Source: Caballeronia sp. dw_19 (GTDB taxonomy: Bacteria; Pseudomonadota; Gammaproteobacteria; Burkholderiales; Burkholderiaceae). Taken from it: a stretch of 64,000 nt of DNA. Positions 57,580 through 64,000 of the stretch are shown piece by piece. Under the pieces are notes generated by a model that made no database searches, was not told the origin of the DNA, and saw only the letters and a list, made by a program, of their open reading frames with translations. Each line of letters opens with the position of its first letter. The first letter of the stretch is position 1. The stretch covers positions 434,001 through 498,000 of the forward strand of contig NZ_JAAVUQ010000001.1 of NCBI RefSeq assembly GCF_018449515.1. Reading direction: 5' to 3'. Both the position numbers and the translations under genes were made by a program.

Positions 57580-57785
57580 TCGCTGTATTCCTTCAAATCA
57601 TTGAGACACACGAGCATCAGGCCAATATCGCCACTGGCCAGCGCACGAGTGGAGCGGTCGAGCGAGGCCTTGATCATCATTGCGCCGAACGCGCCGGCGG
57701 GACCGATCTGCTGGTAATGCCCGAGAATTTCCGTCACCCGTGCAATCTCGTCCGGCAACGCGTCGCCAAGAGTTTTCGTCGTCAT
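57576..57785 (-). CDS. Small phage hypothetical protein
   Basis: A 69-residue helical protein (DEIARVTEILGHYQQIGPAGAFGAMMIKASLD). It resembles a conserved small protein of Burkholderia phages, but I know no function. Overlaps the J-domain gene by 4 nt and the Cys-rich gene by 4 nt. Confidence 0.7.
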   Translation of the reverse strand: MTTKTLGDALPDEIARVTEILGHYQQIGPAGAFGAMMIKASLDRSTRALASGDIGLMLVCLNDLKEYSE

Positions 57786-58141
57786 TTACTGAATTCCCAG
57801 TTCGCAGTAAGCGGGGATAGCTGCTTCCCCGCTGCTTCGTCGATGGACGTGACTGCTATCGCCCATCCGGCGCAAAGTGCAGTCGGCGAGCCATCCTCCG
57901 CGCAATCGTGGTGACAATAGAACGGCGTTCCCTCGACGGTCGCCTTCAGCGCATCCATAGTGGTGATGACGCATCCGTTCGGGAACGAGCCGGCACGAAA
58001 CGCGCAACTGGCGCAACGCTCGGCGTGATCCGGGAACTCGGCGAGGACGGCCGGCGCCGCTGCATCGTGCAGTCGAGCCAGCACAGTTCCGAGCAGACGA
58101 CCTTCGGGTGATGGCGTGTTCCTAATTAGATCGTCGCTCAC
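57782..58141 (-). CDS. Cys-rich phage protein, probable metal or Fe-S site
   Basis: A 119-residue protein. Six Cys (about 43, 46, 57, 76, 80, 90) and His 77-78 sit in the C-terminal half: ERCASCAFR, NGCV, YCHHDCAED and LCAGW. The C-x2-C-x10-C-x18-C spacing could hold zinc or an iron-sulfur cluster. I place the start at the GTG at 58141, with GGAGAGG upstream and a GTGA overlap with the ASCH gene; the open frame continues upstream but is shadow. Confidence 0.72.
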   Translation of the reverse strand: MSDDLIRNTPSPEGRLLGTVLARLHDAAAPAVLAEFPDHAERCASCAFRAGSFPNGCVITTMDALKATVEGTPFYCHHDCAEDGSPTALCAGWAIAVTSIDEAAGKQLSPLTANWEFSK

Positions 58142-58545
58142 TTGACCTCTCCTGCGGTATGCAACTGGCGCAACTGCTCCGCGACGTCCGCGTCCACGTT
58201 GAAGAATCCGAGCTTGCCCTTGCATGGCACAAACGGGAGAGGCTTGGCGTCGATCAACGTGAAGCCGTATGGGCCGAAGAACCATTCGGAGTCACTGGCG
58301 GTGACGCAGCCAGTGATGGTGGCCACGCCCACGATGCCGCCGAGCATCGTCTCGCGCTCCGGATAGTTGCCGAAGCGCGCGTCGTAGATCTCCGCGTCGG
58401 CGCGATGGTCCCGTTTCGGATAGGTGAGACCCGCGTGGATCAGCACGCGCCCGCGGAAGTTCGTGGCCCAGTCGCGGTTTTCGATGTCCTTATGACCGTT
58501 CACGATCAACCAAGCGTAGGGTTGGCGGACAGAAAGTGCCTTCAT
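58138..58545 (-). CDS. ASCH-domain protein
   Basis: A 135-residue protein with an ASCH (PUA-like) fold. SVRQPYAWLIVNGHKDIENR near residue 4 is the family signature, including the GxKxxExR core. ASCH proteins bind or act on RNA or modified nucleosides. AAGGATC precedes the ATG at 58545. Only 31 nt separate it from the divergent HEPN-like gene. Confidence 0.85.
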   Translation of the reverse strand: MKALSVRQPYAWLIVNGHKDIENRDWATNFRGRVLIHAGLTYPKRDHRADAEIYDARFGNYPERETMLGGIVGVATITGCVTASDSEWFFGPYGFTLIDAKPLPFVPCKGKLGFFNVDADVAEQLRQLHTAGEVK

Positions 58546-58576
58546 GCTACGATCCTTCGAAAATGGGGAGATCATC

Positions 58577-59092
58577 ATGAACGTCACCAATGAAGACGAG
58601 TTGGAAAGAAAGAGAGCAGAGCATCGGGAGATGTCCGAGGTCGGCTATTTGCTCCAGAAGTGTTTCGATCTCTTCAAATGCGGGATATTCGAAAATGTTA
58701 AGCAGTCGCCGCTTCTTGAACCAGCTGTCACTCAGTTGTTGATCTGGATGAACGATCTGCTGCAACGCGCTGACGACAGGGGCAGCAGGATCACGTTCGC
58801 TGACGAGATGGTTCCTGACACAGGGGACATCACCGATTTGATCAGCAAGATGCGAAATGCGGCTTGCCACATGAAGAGCAAGAACACTGTGTTGGATTTT
58901 GGTTCGATTCGTTTTGGCGTACTGTTTGGACGAGTGCCGAATGCCATTCAATACAACAATGAAATCGCCTTGAGCAGCGATTACGAAGACGACGTCGCTG
59001 TGTATTTCGGCAAATATAGGGTCTACCTGAGACGTCAGGCTTATCGAGCACTTAACGAGCTCGTAGGCATTTACGGAATTAAAATTCGATAA
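58577..59092 (+). CDS. HEPN-like protein with RNxxxH motif, opposite strand island
   Basis: A 171-residue helical protein. RNAACH at residues 93-98 fits the R-x4-H active motif of HEPN ribonucleases, and the SSDYEDDVAVYFGKYRVYLRR block near the C-terminus is shared with a family of HEPN-like hypotheticals I recall but cannot name. The gene has its own ribosome binding site (GGGGAG, 6 nt) and is visibly AT-richer than its neighbours. It faces away from the operon, as a moron-type insert would. A role in abortive infection or phage exclusion is inference. Confidence 0.7.
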   Translation: MNVTNEDELERKRAEHREMSEVGYLLQKCFDLFKCGIFENVKQSPLLEPAVTQLLIWMNDLLQRADDRGSRITFADEMVPDTGDITDLISKMRNAACHMKSKNTVLDFGSIRFGVLFGRVPNAIQYNNEIALSSDYEDDVAVYFGKYRVYLRRQAYRALNELVGIYGIKIR

Positions 59093-59100
59093 TTGGCGCA

Positions 59101-60105
59101 TCATAATTCCTCCGGAAAGCCGTCATGCGTCGCGCCGTCGAGCTCGCGGCCGGCGGCGCGCTTACCGACGCGGACCATGAGCGTCCTTCCATCGAGACGC
59201 ACGTTGCCAGCCGCCGCCAGCCGCTCGCCGTCGTCGAATGGCGGCAAATAGCCCTGGGACATCAGCGCGAACTCTCCGGACGGCAATACGCCTGCCGTGT
59301 CGCGCAGGCCGGCGCGTTCGCCCCAGTCTTCGTCAGTCCACTCGCCCCATTGCTTAAACAGGAACGGCACGCCTGCGTCCGCGCACTGGTCGCGCAGCGA
59401 TCGCACCCAACTCGGATGCATCGGCCGAGCGTCGGTGCCGGATTCGCCGCCGACGATCACCCAGTCGATCGCGGGTAAATCTGGCATGGAATTGCCGTCG
59501 TCGTCCTCGCATTCCTGGGTTCCGCTCAGCGGGTATATCTCGCCGTGTCCACCAATGTCGATCACATTCAGGTCGACCGGCCCGAGCAACGGTTCCATCG
59601 ATAGGAAGCGGACGGCTGCCGGCGTGTCGAGCAGCTTGGGGATATCGCGGTCCGCTTCTTCCTGATTGATGATCGTCGCGCCGAGCCAGACATTCGGCAT
59701 CGGCTCGGCCGGCCACATGGCACTCGCGTTACCGATGCGCTTGGTCAGGATCAGCCAATCGAGATTCGGCGTCTCGGCGATCAGTTCGACCAGGTCGACG
59801 CGCCATGCCGGATCCACTGCGTTATCGAACACGTCGGCGATGCTCGCGCAAAAGACGCGCTGGCGGCGACCGTGCGTGCCGAAGAACTCGGTGTGCGCGG
59901 TGTTCCATGCGATCGGCTTGCGCCAGTTCGCTGGCGACGTGCGGCGGCGCGGCGCGCCTGGTCCCCAGTTCGGCGCCGTGCCACCGCCAAAGCGCGAGTT
60001 CCGTGCCTCTGCATAGCAGTGGTCGCAACCAGGCCCGACCCTCTGGCAGCCTTCCCACGGGTTGAAGGTGTGGTCGGTCCACTCGATTTTGCTGTTTTCG
60101 CTCAT
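59101..60105 (-). CDS. Phage Gp37/Gp68 family protein (DUF5131)
   Basis: A 334-residue member of the Gp37/Gp68 (DUF5131) family. Cys at about 20, 27 and 30 (EGCQRVGPGCDHCYAEA) form a triad reminiscent of radical-SAM sites; the fold has TIM-barrel-like repeats (WLILTKRI, VWLGATI, FLSMEPLLGPV, WVIVGGESG). Activity is not established. Its first codons are duplicated 230 nt upstream (60297-60335). It ends 8 nt from the HEPN-like stop, so the two converge. Confidence 0.85.
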   Translation of the reverse strand: MSENSKIEWTDHTFNPWEGCQRVGPGCDHCYAEARNSRFGGGTAPNWGPGAPRRRTSPANWRKPIAWNTAHTEFFGTHGRRQRVFCASIADVFDNAVDPAWRVDLVELIAETPNLDWLILTKRIGNASAMWPAEPMPNVWLGATIINQEEADRDIPKLLDTPAAVRFLSMEPLLGPVDLNVIDIGGHGEIYPLSGTQECEDDDGNSMPDLPAIDWVIVGGESGTDARPMHPSWVRSLRDQCADAGVPFLFKQWGEWTDEDWGERAGLRDTAGVLPSGEFALMSQGYLPPFDDGERLAAAGNVRLDGRTLMVRVGKRAAGRELDGATHDGFPEEL

Positions 60106-60144
60106 GCTAAGATTCCTACAGACGTAATCTTCGGGAGGTCAAAA

Positions 60145-60288
60145 ATGGGCAAGCCGGACGTGGATACTCCAGATGCAGAGGTCACGGCGCGCTGTAGAAG
60201 GCAGATCGTTTGGGCCACGATCGCGGCGGTCGTTTTGGTCGCTGTTTTATGGCGAACCGCTGTGTCCCGCGGCTGGGCACCATTTTGA
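60145..60288 (+). CDS. 47-residue membrane protein, opposite strand
   Basis: A 47-residue protein with an acidic start (DVDTPDAEV), one helix (about 21-37, IVWATIAAVVLVAVLW) and a short C-terminal tail. GGGAGG lies 6 nt before the ATG, which makes it the best-supported small gene here. It sits between the DUF5131 gene and a remnant of its start, pointing away from both. The family is not recognised; size and shape fit superinfection-exclusion or toxin peptides. Confidence 0.6.
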   Translation: MGKPDVDTPDAEVTARCRRQIVWATIAAVVLVAVLWRTAVSRGWAPF

Positions 60289-60296
60289 ATTCCTGA

Positions 60297-60335
60297 TGAT
60301 CGGTCGACCACCGTGATCTTGCTGTTCTCGCTCAC
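60297..60335 (-). pseudogene. Remnant copy of the DUF5131 gene start
   Basis: A GTG at 60335 begins MSENSKI and continues 13 codons like the intact DUF5131 gene (MSENSKIEWTDHT against MSENSKITVVDRS). After that the frame runs on without homology, antisense to the 47-residue gene. It overlaps the upstream nuclease stop in GTGA, so this may be the original operon junction before the cassette entered. Confidence 0.6.
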
Positions 60336-61105
60336 TGGATGACCTCATCGATCGGGGCAGCATCTTTGGCGGGGAAAAGTGCGATCGCCTCATCACACTG
60401 CTTAACGATCCGATCGGCATGCTCGCGCAAAGCCTGTACGCCGCCGTAGGTCTTGAGGACGCCAGAGGTCATTACTGCTTTCACGGCTTTCCCGATTTCC
60501 TCGCTATTGCACCAACTTGTGATCTGAATCCCGCTCACGCGCTCGACCTCGTCAATCCGTGCCTTCAGTTCAGTGGTGTGTGATGTGCGTGATTCGATCT
60601 CACGCGCAATACGCTTTTCGTCACCATCCCGGATTCGTTTGATCTCGACGTCGACGGCCGCGCCGACGAGCCCCGCGTCGACCTCACTCGCGCGTCGCAG
60701 CATCGCCGCGACGAAATCGCGTGTGACAGGCTGGGACGTCAGCTTCGGCGCAGCGATAACCTGGCGGATCTTTCCACCAGGCTGGATCTCATAGTGTCCC
60801 CACGTGGGAGGGAGTTCGCCGGGAGCGATGACTGCCGGCGGGCAGACTATCCACCAGCGATCGCAGTAACGCTGAACGGGTGCTGATTTTTCTGGGTTCT
60901 TCAGCTCGCGCAGCCAGTCGCCGCGTGAGACCTTGATTTCAAAGCCGTTAATCTCCAGGCCGCGTGACGGATAGAGATTGATGGCGACGGCGTCGGCCCA
61001 GCGGTTGTGCCGTCCACCGGTCGCGTCGCCGACTTCGAAAAAGAGTGCCCATTCGGGCCCGGAAAACCGGGCGCGCAAAGCAGCACTGACGTCGTGGGTC
61101 TTCAT
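60332..61105 (-). CDS. MmcB-like PD-(D/E)XK nuclease
   Basis: A 257-residue protein. The N-terminal ~120 residues look like MmcB-type PD-(D/E)XK nucleases: RWADAVAI (Asp 38) and GFEIKVSRGDWLREL (Glu 56, Lys 58), then YCDRWWIVCPPAVI. A helical C-terminal part (about 150-257) is unassigned. It could act in phage DNA repair or recombination. Coupled by ATGA to DUF4031. Confidence 0.75.
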   Translation of the reverse strand: MKTHDVSAALRARFSGPEWALFFEVGDATGGRHNRWADAVAINLYPSRGLEINGFEIKVSRGDWLRELKNPEKSAPVQRYCDRWWIVCPPAVIAPGELPPTWGHYEIQPGGKIRQVIAAPKLTSQPVTRDFVAAMLRRASEVDAGLVGAAVDVEIKRIRDGDEKRIAREIESRTSHTTELKARIDEVERVSGIQITSWCNSEEIGKAVKAVMTSGVLKTYGGVQALREHADRIVKQCDEAIALFPAKDAAPIDEVIQ

Positions 61106-61443
61106 CCAAGCTCCTTCGGCGCGCGTCGCGCAGCCATGAATTCCTTCATCCAGTCTTCGGCTTCGGCAGGCGCACCCAGCTCGCCAGTGATCCGCCGGCG
61201 CATGTTCATGGCTCCAGCTTGGCGCCATGTGATTTCGATGGCGCCGGCCGCGACTGCGAGCGCGCGCTTACTCAGCGCGATGTCGTAATGGCTGCCGCTG
61301 GTCTTCTCCGGGCTTTGCCACCACTTCATTGCCACGCCGATTCGCCAGGCCATCGCATGCAGTTCGTCGTCCGTGTCGGCCAGCATGTGGCACATCACCA
61401 TTCGGCCGTAGGTGGCGCGCATATCGTCCACGTAGACGGTCAT
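61102..61443 (-). CDS. DUF4031 protein
   Basis: A 113-residue protein of the DUF4031 family: MTVYVDDMRA at the start, the CHMLADTDDELHAMA block and SHYDIALSKRALAVAAGA. Common in actinophages and other phages; the function is unknown. Overlaps of 4 nt join it to both neighbours. Confidence 0.85.
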   Translation of the reverse strand: MTVYVDDMRATYGRMVMCHMLADTDDELHAMAWRIGVAMKWWQSPEKTSGSHYDIALSKRALAVAAGAIEITWRQAGAMNMRRRITGELGAPAEAEDWMKEFMAARRAPKELG

Positions 61444-61676
61444 GAAGGCTTCCGGATCTCGACGACTGCCGGTTTACACAGATCGCCTGACGCACCCGCC
61501 AACCAGCCACGCAGGTATTCGTCACCCGCCACCGTGCGCAGCAGCATGAACGCTGTTGTCATGACGCCTGTCAGGAAGGCGCTCGCTTCCTCGCGAGCCA
61601 TCGTCGGGACACCTGCCGCCTCCAGCAGATCTACGGCCTTGTCCATCAGTTCGTTCTCTCTGGCTTCGGTCACCAT
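61440..61676 (-). CDS. Small phage hypothetical protein
   Basis: A 78-residue helical protein (ENELMDKAVDLLEAAGVPTM, then a hydrophobic FLTGVMTTAFMLLRTVAG segment that could be a buried helix). The ATG at 61676 was chosen for its ATGA overlap with the upstream gene. Family not recognised. Confidence 0.65.
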   Translation of the reverse strand: MVTEARENELMDKAVDLLEAAGVPTMAREEASAFLTGVMTTAFMLLRTVAGDEYLRGWLAGASGDLCKPAVVEIRKPS

Positions 61677-62107
61677 CACACACCACCCTTTGGACCGAGC
61701 GCTGCCGCGATCGCCAGCATGTCCGGCCAAACGACGCTTTGAGTCGGGCGGAAGTCTGGCGCAGCCATGATCATTTGCGCCAATAGCAGATCGATCGCGC
61801 CGCGCGCTCGCTCGAGCAGCCGAAACAGATCGGCATGCGCAGCGCGTGCGGCCGCGAGCTCGTCGAGCAGCTCGAGCGCGACCTCAGCGGGGAACGACTC
61901 CAGGTAGGTCGCCACGCCGGCACCGAACAACAGATCTGCGTGGCCATCCCGCTGAGTCGTAGGTTCGATGACGGAGACATGCTTGCCGCGCTGATCGGAG
62001 AACACGCGACGCCAGCTGTTGGACGTCCATACCGACCAGCGGCCGCGCGGCGCCGCACTGGCGACCGCGCGCAACGCATCGATATCGAGCTTGGCCTTCT
62101 CGCTCAT
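61676..62107 (-). CDS. Phage hypothetical protein (SNWRR-type)
   Basis: A 143-residue protein. MSEKAKLDIDALRAVA starts it; WSVWTSNSWRRVFSD and HADLLFGAGVATYLESFPAEV resemble a conserved phage early protein family of unknown function. The C-terminal half is helical (LELLDELAAARAAHADL). Its first 14 bases closely match those of the DUF5131 gene, although the proteins are unrelated. Confidence 0.65.
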   Translation of the reverse strand: MSEKAKLDIDALRAVASAAPRGRWSVWTSNSWRRVFSDQRGKHVSVIEPTTQRDGHADLLFGAGVATYLESFPAEVALELLDELAAARAAHADLFRLLERARGAIDLLLAQMIMAAPDFRPTQSVVWPDMLAIAAALGPKGGV

Positions 62108-62343
62108 GCTGGGCTCCCAGCGCGTACCGGCGCGCAATGGGAAACGCATACGCAGCCGCTTTTTCCTTCGAGCCAAACAACCGCAGTGTGGCCACTGAGG
62201 ATCGACGCCTCGGTGCGGGTGCGATATACGACGGGCGTGCTGAGCCCGATCACCTCGGAATACTCAACGGTTTCGCCTACCTGCACGCGCGCGTTGAACT
62301 CGTAGACCTCTTTGTACGGATCGGGACGTTTCGGGCGTTTCAT
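62104..62343 (-). CDS. Small phage hypothetical protein
   Basis: A 79-residue basic protein, beta-rich by composition (EVYEFNARVQVGETVEYSEV), ending in a Cys pair (CVCVSHC). The ATG at 62343 fits the 4-nt overlap with the upstream gene. Function unknown. Confidence 0.6.
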   Translation of the reverse strand: MKRPKRPDPYKEVYEFNARVQVGETVEYSEVIGLSTPVVYRTRTEASILSGHTAVVWLEGKSGCVCVSHCAPVRAGSPA

Positions 62344-62558
62344 GCTGAATGCACCTCGCAATAGTCGGGACCGCCCAGCGACGTGCAGCTGCAGGCCGGC
62401 GAGCCTGCGGGCTTCCACGTGGTTTCCAGGCCAATCCCATTCATGTCAATCACGCCGTTCGTGCCGATGGCGTGGTCATAGCCGGCGGCGCGCAGCTTCG
62501 CCGAGATCTCTTGATATGCGGGCGCCGACACCTCGAGCGTGGCGATGGTTCGCGTCAT
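62340..62558 (-). CDS. Small phage hypothetical protein
   Basis: A 72-residue protein (TIATLEVSAPAYQEISAKLRAAGYDHA, then CSCTSLGGPDYCEVHS). A recurring small protein in Burkholderia phages as far as I recall; function unknown. Three Cys near the C-terminus. Overlaps both neighbours by 4 nt. Confidence 0.65.
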   Translation of the reverse strand: MTRTIATLEVSAPAYQEISAKLRAAGYDHAIGTNGVIDMNGIGLETTWKPAGSPACSCTSLGGPDYCEVHSA

Positions 62559-63316
62559 GGCCTCTCCCGCGATGCGTGTCGGATCAGGGTCATGAACATG
62601 TTGTATTGAGCGGTGACCATACAGCCGCCAGCGATATCGGCAATTTGATCTACGGACAGCCCGCTCGCGGCTTGCGCATTGGCTGGCGGTGTAGCGAAGA
62701 AAGTCTTTGCCTCGGCTTCCGTAACCAGGTGACGTTCCATGTACATCTGGACCGCAATGTCGCTTACCGGCGCGCTAGCAGCTCGGTCGAGCCGTTCTAT
62801 TTCTGCAAGGATCAGTGCGCCGGCCTTGACGAGATTTCGACGCGAGTCTGTGGGTTTGCGCCAAGTTACGGCCCACGGCCACACCGCATCTGCATGCTGG
62901 AACATGTTGTAACGCTTCGACGGTGCATTCCCGGACGGCTCTGGGAGCACTGCGGCCGCGGTGTGGATTGCGTAATACGATGCCGCGAGCGCCATCTCGA
63001 AATTGGAATGCTCGTCGTCGTGATCCGGCGTCAAGCCTTCAACGGTCGTTTGCCGAACTCGTTCCGCTAGCACATCACGCGCTGCATCCGTCGTCGCGGC
63101 TTGCGATGCGCCGAGCAACATGCGCCCGGCCTTGATGAACGATTCACTAATACGATCGTCGCTAGGCAAGCACGCGTTTTTCCTGAACTCTTTAAAAACC
63201 CGCGCGATGAGGTCTATATTGGTCGCAGTGGTGGATGCCATTCTGAGTTCGGACACGCCCGCGCCCGCGCTGTTGCTGCCACCACCGGCAGGCGCATCGC
63301 GTTTAGATATGTGCAT
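62555..63316 (-). CDS. Phage hypothetical protein coupled to the reverse transcriptase
   Basis: A 253-residue protein. The middle block LAERVRQTTVEGLTPDHDDE and WPWAVTWRKPTDSRRNLVKA with AGALILAEIERLDRAA define a widespread phage family of unknown function. GGGAG precedes the ATG at 63316, which shares one base with the reverse-transcriptase stop (TAATG), so its translation should depend on it. Confidence 0.75.
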   Translation of the reverse strand: MHISKRDAPAGGGSNSAGAGVSELRMASTTATNIDLIARVFKEFRKNACLPSDDRISESFIKAGRMLLGASQAATTDAARDVLAERVRQTTVEGLTPDHDDEHSNFEMALAASYYAIHTAAAVLPEPSGNAPSKRYNMFQHADAVWPWAVTWRKPTDSRRNLVKAGALILAEIERLDRAASAPVSDIAVQMYMERHLVTEAEAKTFFATPPANAQAASGLSVDQIADIAGGCMVTAQYNMFMTLIRHASRERP

Positions 63317-64000
63317 TACTTACTCCCACGATAGGTTTTGGTGAGGTCAAAATTGACGGCATGGTTGCGGCGACGCACAGCGTTCGCAACATGCGCTCGA
63401 TCGTGATGGCCGCTCGGTGCCTGACCGAGCAGTCCGAAGTAACTATTCGAAACTGAAATGAAGTCAGCCTCACAAGTCGTTGTCACCCGACGAATGGCCT
63501 CCTTTACCGTTCGGCGGCGCGTGGAGCGGCTCCACGGCCTGATCACCTGGCCGACAAAATCAACACCGCGATCGATTGGCTGCAGGATCGTTTTCTTTGG
63601 ATTCAGCCGGACGCCGAGGCGCGCAGGAAGAAAGGCGTCGATGTCAGATAGGACTGTGTTCAGCCAGTCCGGCGATTCGTGGAGAAACAGAAAATCATCG
63701 ACGTAGCGAATGTAATGACGCGCGCGGAGCTGATGCTTAACGTGCTGATCGAACACATCGAGCAGAACGTTCGCCCCGAACTGGCTCGGCAGATTGCCGA
63801 TCGGCAGACCGAAATCCGAAGGCTGTTCCATCAGTCGCTTATGCAGCGGCACGCGCGCCATCAACCGGCGGTCGCCGCGGAACTCGAAGTCGGTGCGCGG
63901 GTCGTGCATCAGCACGAGCTCCGTCAGCGCACGCCAGAATGGCTCGCGGATTCGTGATAGCAGCAGCTCGAGCACAATCTTCTTGTCGATGCTGACGAAA
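63316..64000 (-). CDS. Reverse transcriptase, DGR-like, 5' end outside window
   Basis: About 228 C-terminal residues of an RNA-directed DNA polymerase. Visible motifs: the end of motif A (FVSID at the window edge), LPIGNLPSQ (the [ILV]GxxxSQ form that marks diversity-generating-retroelement enzymes, rather than QGxxxSP), the catalytic RYVDDFLFLH, LNPKKT and VDFVGQVI. The C-terminal ~60 residues are basic (RSTRRRT, SGHHDRAH). The GTG at 63975 is internal, not the start. No template or variable repeat is seen. Confidence 0.85.
   Translation of the reverse strand, partial: FVSIDKKIVLELLLSRIREPFWRALTELVLMHDPRTDFEFRGDRRLMARVPLHKRLMEQPSDFGLPIGNLPSQFGANVLLDVFDQHVKHQLRARHYIRYVDDFLFLHESPDWLNTVLSDIDAFLPARLGVRLNPKKTILQPIDRGVDFVGQVIRPWSRSTRRRTVKEAIRRVTTTCEADFISVSNSYFGLLGQAPSGHHDRAHVANAVRRRNHAVNFDLTKTYRGSK

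Larger units (their letters stand above)
54892..64000. mobile_element. Prophage, integrase-proximal part (continues beyond window)
   Basis: Integrase, excisionase-like gene and a chain of small, tightly overlapping minus-strand genes typical of a phage early region (J-domain, ASCH, Gp37/Gp68, DUF4031, MmcB-like nuclease, reverse transcriptase). No head, tail, lysis or repressor gene is visible, so the rest of the phage must lie to the right. Whether it is intact cannot be judged. Confidence 0.9.

Noticed and set aside
57118-57717. 199-codon plus-strand frame in the prophage
   Set aside because: Antisense to the J-domain gene, no ribosome binding site or domain.
60102-60335. 77-codon minus-strand frame starting MSENSKI as a full gene
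   Set aside because: Only the first 13 codons resemble the DUF5131 start; the rest is antisense to the well-supported 47-residue gene. Kept as a remnant.
62340-64000. DGR template or variable repeat near the reverse transcriptase
   Set aside because: The downstream space is fully coding and I saw no repeated segment differing at A positions; it may lie outside the window.

Overview
The window looks like a chromosome segment of a high-GC betaproteobacterium of the Burkholderia sensu lato group (Burkholderia, Paraburkholderia or Caballeronia). The grounds are the two-subunit arginine succinyltransferase pathway, the scoAB, malate synthase G and ccm gene sets, and overall protein character. No 16S gene is present, so the genus is an inference. 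About 54.9 kb is host chromosome; the last 9 kb is the integrase-proximal end of a prophage that runs off the window.

Host part, left to right. 1-4.8 kb: acyl-CoA and ketone-body metabolism (scoA/scoB with a divergent PAS-LuxR regulator, a thioesterase coupled to an SDR, and ETF-ubiquinone oxidoreductase). 4.9-16.6 kb: aroC, a fused MFS/PlsC lysophospholipid protein, a CBS protein, a homocysteine-forming sulfhydrylase coupled to a hydrolase, an Mpo1-like protein, YihY, a WrbA-type flavoprotein, a DUF2069 protein, an FAD oxidase and a metallophosphoesterase. 16.8-23.1 kb: a LysR regulator divergent from a four-gene aromatic-acid efflux operon (outer-membrane lipoprotein, FUSC pump, DUF1656, HlyD-type adaptor). 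23.1-31.4 kb: the arginine succinyltransferase (AST) catabolic operon astC-aruF-aruG-astD-astB-astE, with an amino-acid ABC ATPase upstream. 31.5-39.8 kb: an unknown protein, an EAL phosphodiesterase, a GNAT acetyltransferase, YigZ with a coupled ferredoxin, rpsU, an initiator tRNA with a near-consensus promoter, a POT peptide transporter, an SDR and an RNase HI. 39.8-51.2 kb: fourteen co-directional genes, napEDABC followed by ccmABCDEFGHI, encoding periplasmic nitrate reductase and the machinery that attaches haem to its cytochromes. 51.5-54.7 kb: a glutathione transferase and malate synthase G.

Prophage part. A tRNA-Ser(GGA) at 54802-54891 is followed directly by a DUF3596-type tyrosine integrase and a small excisionase-like gene. 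Next comes a tightly coupled leftward early operon: two tandem paralogues with an N-terminal QFDMF motif, a J-domain protein, a Cys-rich protein, an ASCH protein, a Gp37/Gp68-type Cys-triad protein, an MmcB-like nuclease, a DUF4031 protein and several small unknowns. At the window edge is a truncated reverse transcriptase with diversity-generating-retroelement-type motifs. Two genes face the other way: a HEPN-like protein with an RNxxxH motif, and a 47-residue membrane protein sitting between two copies of the same gene start.

The most promising candidates for something undescribed are the reverse transcriptase with its coupled 253-residue partner, the HEPN-like island, the small cassette flanked by duplicated gene starts, and the QFDMF pair. 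No rRNA, CRISPR array or insertion sequence was seen.
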